Below, piece after piece: positions 62,680 to 64,000 of a stretch of 64,000 nt of DNA. The notes under the pieces were generated by a model. That model searched no databases, was not told the DNA's origin, and saw only the letters and a program-made list of their open reading frames with translations. Each line of letters opens with the position of its first letter. Position 1 is the stretch's first letter. The position numbers were made by a program, and so were the translations under genes. The stretch is taken from NCBI GenBank assembly GCA_031963405.1, contig JASSUJ010000001.1:1612001-1676000 (forward strand). Direction: 5' to 3'. The DNA is from JASSUD01 sp031963405 (lineage in GTDB: Bacteria; Pseudomonadota; Gammaproteobacteria; Burkholderiales; Burkholderiaceae).

Positions 62680-64000
62680 CTACTCCGCGTATCCATACAC
62701 TAGCCAAAAATGCGCAATCACTATCCCCGCACCAACGGCTAAGCCAAAAATTAACATAGCTTGCAACAACAAGTTGGTACGCCTTTGTTCTTTGAGTACG
62801 CGCCGCATGAATTCGTCACTGACGGGTTGCGGATGATTCCGTTCAGTCAACGCCTGATGTATCAAACGCGGCAGCTGGGGCAGGGTTTTACTCCATTGCG
62901 GCGCTTCATGTTTTAAGCAATCAACCCAGCCACGCCAGCCAACCTGCTCGTGCATCCAACGTTCTAGGTAAGGCTTTGCGGTTTTCCAGAGATCGAGATT
63001 AGGGTCTAAATCTCGTCCAAGCGCCTCGATATTCAAGAGCGTTTTTTGCAGTAACACGAGTTGTGGCTGAATTTCTACATTGAACCGACGTGAAGTCTGA
63101 AACAGGCGAATTAGAGCCTGGCCCAGGGAAATATCTTTGAGTGCTTTATCAAAGTAAGGCTCACACACCGCGCGAATAGCGCCTTCTAGCTCTTCCACGC
63201 GCGTATTGGGCGGTGCCCAACCAGACTCTAAATGCAGCATGGCAACGCGATGATAATCACGGTTGAAAAAAGCCAGCAAATTTTGCGCAAGATAATTTTT
63301 ATCGAAGTCTGAGAGCGCACCGACAATCCCAAAATCAAGTGCGATATAACAGCCTAAATGAGCGGGTGCCAGGCTCACTTGGATATTGCCTGGGTGCATA
63401 TCCGCATGAAAAAACCCATCACGGAAAACTTGCGTAAAGAAAATCTCAACGCCTTCACGTGCTAGCTTGCAAATATCAACGCCTGCTGCGCGCAAGGTTT
63501 CTACCTGGCTAATTGGCACACCTTCCATCCACTCCATCACCAACACCGCTGATGTGCAGAAATCCCAATATATTTCAGGCACGAGGAGCGCATTGGAGTG
63601 CATAAAATTACGACGCAATTGGCTACCATTGGCCGCTTCGCGCATCAAATCAAGTTCGTCGTGCAAATATTTGTTGAATTCGTCGACTACCTCGCGAGGC
63701 TTTAAGCGTTTGCCATCAACCCATATACGCTCAATCCAATAAGCGAGATCGCGTAGCAGCGCGAGATCACTTTCGATGATTGGTAGCATGCCTGGACGCA
63801 ATACTTTTATTGCCACCTTTCGACCGGCGAAGGTCCCCGTTTTTAGACGCGCATAATGCACTTGTGCAACAGATGCACTCGCTACTGGAGTCAAACTGAA
63901 TTCATCGAATAAAGCATCAATAGGCTGCCCTAGCGAAGCTTCGATAATCGCAACGGCAAGCTCTGACGCAAAAGGCGGTACTTGATCTTGCAGCTTGGCT
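62680..64000 (-). CDS. ubiB: UbiB-family atypical kinase, 5' end outside the window
   Basis: At least 440 residues; the frame stays open to the right edge, so the N-terminus is missing. ABC1/ADCK family needed for ubiquinone synthesis. FSLTPVASASVAQVHYARL (the Ala-rich nucleotide loop), VAIKVLRPG with the conserved Lys, FHADMHPGNIQV and the metal-binding DFG in LDFGIVG are present; two C-terminal hydrophobic segments anchor it. Upstream of fmdB as in Burkholderia. Confidence 0.93.
   Translation of the reverse strand, partial: AKLQDQVPPFASELAVAIIEASLGQPIDALFDEFSLTPVASASVAQVHYARLKTGTFAGRKVAIKVLRPGMLPIIESDLALLRDLAYWIERIWVDGKRLKPREVVDEFNKYLHDELDLMREAANGSQLRRNFMHSNALLVPEIYWDFCTSAVLVMEWMEGVPISQVETLRAAGVDICKLAREGVEIFFTQVFRDGFFHADMHPGNIQVSLAPAHLGCYIALDFGIVGALSDFDKNYLAQNLLAFFNRDYHRVAMLHLESGWAPPNTRVEELEGAIRAVCEPYFDKALKDISLGQALIRLFQTSRRFNVEIQPQLVLLQKTLLNIEALGRDLDPNLDLWKTAKPYLERWMHEQVGWRGWVDCLKHEAPQWSKTLPQLPRLIHQALTERNHPQPVSDEFMRRVLKEQRRTNLLLQAMLIFGLAVGAGIVIAHFWLVYGYAE

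Overview
The window looks like a chromosome segment of a Burkholderiaceae bacterium with a reduced, GC-moderate genome. By eye the base composition is far below free-living Burkholderia, while the proteins (Fur, transketolase, malic enzyme, Arg/Lys decarboxylase, GltIJKL, FadN-type enzyme) read as close Burkholderia relatives. Moderate GC, many small dispersed palindromes and several effector-like genes point to a fungal endosymbiont of the Mycoavidus/Glomeribacter type. That placement is inference; no marker search was run.

Layout. 1-5.6 kb: bamE (partial) and fur diverge, followed by a divergent pair of probable host-interaction genes, a 725-residue membrane-helix protein and a patatin-like phospholipase, with a good Fur-box match between them. 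5.6-13.5 kb: gap and tkt, rsmE, a barstar-like gene and maeB. 13.8-21.4 kb: a tyrosine-phosphatase-like effector candidate, the thiL-pgpA-pncC run, a FAH-family gene and two tandem paralogues of unknown function. 21.6-30.5 kb: the replication-origin neighbourhood, gyrB-dnaN-dnaA on the minus strand and rpmH-rnpA-yidD-yidC on the plus strand. 30.9-38 kb: a vapBC pair with a frameshifted toxin, a small membrane protein, an Arg/Lys/Orn decarboxylase, dcd, a SodC-like lipoprotein that has lost its metal ligands, and apbC. 38-47.4 kb: an ascD-type reductase, argD, thiD, the gltIJKL glutamate/aspartate ABC transporter and glutamate dehydrogenase. 47.9-54.1 kb: a fatty-acid beta-oxidation set (thioesterase, thiolase, FadN-like enzyme, acyl-CoA dehydrogenase). 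54.5-64 kb: nudB and the aspS-DUF502-fmdB-ubiB run. Between nudB and aspS lie a 3-ketodihydrosphingosine-reductase-like SDR, a serine-palmitoyltransferase-like enzyme and an MFS exporter.

Two things stand out. First, the SDR and alpha-oxoamine synthase together could make a sphingoid base from serine and an acyl thioester, which would be notable in a bacterium living inside fungi. Second, about 30 short inverted-repeat elements (50-150 bp) are scattered through the window, roughly one per 2 kb. They fall into several families. Families A, D, E and F have a GTAC-loop-GTAC core, often with TTGCCGTAC on one side and GTACTGTCTGCG on the other; B has a related TATGTA...GTACAT core; C is named for its termini (AACTCATTTCATCAATG-like). 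Some have become part of genes: one is read in frame inside a protein, one supplies the apparent start codon of nudB, and one supplies the last codons and stop of thiD. Others serve as terminators or sit in the dnaA upstream region.

No rRNA, tRNA, CRISPR array, complete insertion sequence or prophage was recognised.
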